In this document: positions 4,829-6,137 of the stretch, piece after piece
Position numbering within the stretch: position 1 is the first letter of the stretch
How the letters are laid out: each line of letters starts with the position of its first letter
From: Solirubrobacterales bacterium
Lineage (GTDB): Bacteria; Actinomycetota; Thermoleophilia; Solirubrobacterales; Solirubrobacteraceae
Reading direction: 5' to 3'
Assembly: GCA_003151895.1 (NCBI GenBank)
Contig: PLYX01000043.1
Coordinates: 1 to 6,137 of the forward strand
DNA: 6,137 nt
Notes under the pieces: generated by a model
Told to the model about the DNA's origin: nothing
The model's input: only the letters and a program-made list of their open reading frames with translations
The model's database searches: none
Translations under genes and position numbers: made by a program

Positions 4829-6025
4829 GTGGAGCCCCTTCAACTGGCAGCGATCCTCGCCGGCGCGGTTCTGCTCGCCAGCATGGTTTCGGTGGAGATC
4901 GGCGTCTCGGTCGCGCTCGTGGAGCTGGCGCTCGGCGTCGCGCTCGGCAACACCTTCAACCTCGATCCGAATGCGAGCTGGCTGGCGTTCATCGCCGGCT
5001 TCGCCTCGGTTGTGCTCACCTTTCTCGCCGGCGCGGAGGTCGACCCCGACGACTTCCGCGAGCGCTTCGGCGCGTCTGTCGCGATTGGCGTGGTCTCCTT
5101 CGCCGGACCGTTCGTGGCGGCGACGCTGGTCGCACTCGGCCCGCTCGGCTGGAGCACGAAGGCGTCGCTGATCGCCGGCGTCGCCCTGTCGACGACCAGT
5201 CTCGCCGTCGTCTATGCCGTGCTGGTCGAGACCGGCCTGAACACGGTTCGAATCGGCAAGCTGATCATGAGCGCCTGTTTCGTGACCGACATGTGCACCG
5301 TGATCGCGCTCTCGCTGATCTTCATCAAGCCGACAGTCTGGTTCCCGGTGTTCCTCGTCGTATCGGTGGCATTCATCGTGCTGATGCCCAAGCTCTCGCC
5401 CTGGTTCTTTGGACGCTACGGCGACCGCGTGATCGAGCCCGAGATCAAGCTCGTCTTCGTGATTCTCTTCGTACTGATGGTGCTGGGGAACGAGGCGAAC
5501 AGCCAGGCGGTGCTGCCGGCGTTCGTGCTCGGCCTGGTGATGTCACGCCACTACCGGCAACACCAGGAAGAGCAGCGGCGCCTGCGGGTCGTGGCGTTCG
5601 CGTTCCTCACGCCGTTCTTCTTCTTGCGCGGCGGCCTGAACGTCTCGCTTGCGGCGGTGTTCGCCAACCTCGGCATCCTCGGCGCCTTCGTGGCGGCGAA
5701 GATGGTTCCCAAGCTCGGCCTCGTCTACCCGCTCGCCCGCCGGCACGCCCGCTCGAACGCGACGTTCACGACGCTGCTGATGAGCACCGGACTGACGTTC
5801 GGCACGATCAGCTCGCTCTACGGGCTGAACGCGCACATCATCGACCGCACCCAGTTCTCGCTGCTCGTCACCGTCGTAGTGCTCTCAGCGATCGTTCCAA
5901 CAGCGATCGCCCAGCGCTGGTTCTCACCGCCGCGGGCCGGCGAGCATCCACACCGCCCGCTGCCGCCCGAGCCATCGGAGATCCTGATCGGGGAGTCCAC
6001 CTCCAGGCAGCACGATCCGGCCTGA
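4829..6025 (+). CDS. CPA-type cation/proton antiporter under fluoride riboswitch control
   Basis: This 398-residue inner-membrane transporter belongs to the Na+(K+)/H+ exchanger superfamily (Kef/NapA-like). The product is almost entirely hydrophobic helices, about 11-12. The motif FLAGAEVDPDDF (65-76) matches the family's conserved end of an early helix. GVALSTTSLAVVYAVLVETGL is the typical crossing-helix segment. Asp154 in FVTDMCTVIAL lies where the family has its ion-binding ND, DD or QD pair; here it is TD. A hydrophilic Pro-rich tail follows from about 362; there is no RCK/TrkA-N regulatory domain. The start is GTG, supported by GGAGG (4817-4821) seven bases upstream; the in-frame protein begins directly with its first membrane segment. 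The fluoride riboswitch in its leader argues that the physiological role is fluoride export or relief of fluoride/acid stress. The exact ion exchanged cannot be read from sequence; Na+/H+ or K+/H+ exchange remains possible. Confidence 0.9.
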   Translation: MEPLQLAAILAGAVLLASMVSVEIGVSVALVELALGVALGNTFNLDPNASWLAFIAGFASVVLTFLAGAEVDPDDFRERFGASVAIGVVSFAGPFVAATLVALGPLGWSTKASLIAGVALSTTSLAVVYAVLVETGLNTVRIGKLIMSACFVTDMCTVIALSLIFIKPTVWFPVFLVVSVAFIVLMPKLSPWFFGRYGDRVIEPEIKLVFVILFVLMVLGNEANSQAVLPAFVLGLVMSRHYRQHQEEQRRLRVVAFAFLTPFFFLRGGLNVSLAAVFANLGILGAFVAAKMVPKLGLVYPLARRHARSNATFTTLLMSTGLTFGTISSLYGLNAHIIDRTQFSLLVTVVVLSAIVPTAIAQRWFSPPRAGEHPHRPLPPEPSEILIGESTSRQHDPA

Positions 6026-6034
6026 CCGGTCCAA

Positions 6035-6071
6035 CCACGCCGCCGCGTGGGACGGCGGGCTCCTCGAGCCC
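6035..6071 (+). terminator. paired hairpins downstream of the antiporter gene
   Basis: Two perfect 6-base-pair stems stand in tandem: CCACGC/GCGTGG (6035-6040/6045-6050, loop CGCC) and GGGCTC/GAGCCC (6057-6062/6066-6071, loop CTC). CCGCC (6040-6044) with GGCGG (6054-6058) is a competing pairing. They lie between a stop codon and a tRNA promoter region, where termination would be expected. There is no T-run, so this is a suggestion only. Confidence 0.35.
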
Positions 6072-6100
6072 AACGATACCCACCAAGCCGGCCCTCCGTC

Positions 6101-6106
6101 TATAGT
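6101..6106 (+). promoter_or_regulatory. possible -10 element of the tRNA gene
   Basis: TATAGT matches five of six bases of TATAAT and ends ten bases before the tRNA 5' end, a typical spacing for a short tRNA leader. No recognisable -35 is seen around 6077-6083. Confidence 0.45.
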
Positions 6107-6116
6107 TGTGCCCCGC

Positions 6117-6137
6117 GCGGCTGTAGCTCAGCTGGCT
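6117..6137 (+). tRNA. tRNA gene, 5' end only (cut by window edge)
   Basis: The acceptor strand GCGGCTG (6117-6123) is followed by T8-A9, the D-stem GCTC (6126-6129) and the D-loop AGCTGG. This is the standard opening of a bacterial class I tRNA. The anticodon lies outside the window, so the amino acid cannot be assigned. Confidence 0.85.

Noticed and set aside
4774..6105. 443-codon frame overlapping the antiporter in another frame
   Set aside because: It is Arg-rich shadow coding; the antiporter frame has clear membrane segments and a proper Shine-Dalgarno and start.

Overview
The window is GC-rich DNA with every recognisable gene on the + strand. It most likely comes from a high-GC actinobacterium. 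The style of the DprA N-terminus (CxxC followed by a WLL motif) and the peptidoglycan-binding/NlpC-P60 protein remind me of Thermoleophilia (Solirubrobacterales/Conexibacter), but that placement is an impression from sequence style, not a search result.

Layout, left to right: (1) positions 1-110 are an upstream region with only a weak promoter candidate. (2) Positions 111-239 are a c-di-AMP (ydaO/yuaA class) riboswitch, directly followed by the Shine-Dalgarno site of (3) a 537-residue secreted or membrane-anchored cell-wall protein. It has three PG_binding_1 repeats, His-rich and Gly/Ser-rich linkers, and an NlpC/P60-like C-terminal domain (268-1881). (4) A GC-rich inverted-repeat gap without a gene (1882-2026) leads to (5) a YifB/ComM AAA+ ATPase (2027-3556), whose stop codon overlaps the start of (6) a DprA/Smf-family protein (3553-4644). 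This DprA keeps the overall fold but has lost several family signature residues. (7) A 184-base gap (4645-4828) holds a promoter-like -10 and a near-textbook fluoride (crcB-motif) riboswitch, followed by (8) a GTG-started CPA-type cation/proton antiporter (4829-6025). (9) Two short hairpins follow, then the first 21 bases of a tRNA gene that runs off the right edge.

Three functional blocks can be inferred. The first is c-di-AMP-controlled cell-wall remodelling, a known pairing in Actinobacteria. The second is a two-gene operon for DNA uptake/recombination (ComM-DprA). The third is a fluoride-sensing unit in which the riboswitch very probably controls translation of an antiporter that would export fluoride or relieve fluoride stress. 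The fluoride unit is the most informative part: an 11-base-pair helix between the 3' half of the aptamer and the antiporter Shine-Dalgarno site can be read directly from the sequence, and it is mutually exclusive with the fluoride-binding pseudoknot. This predicts a translational ON switch. The other item worth attention is the divergent DprA.
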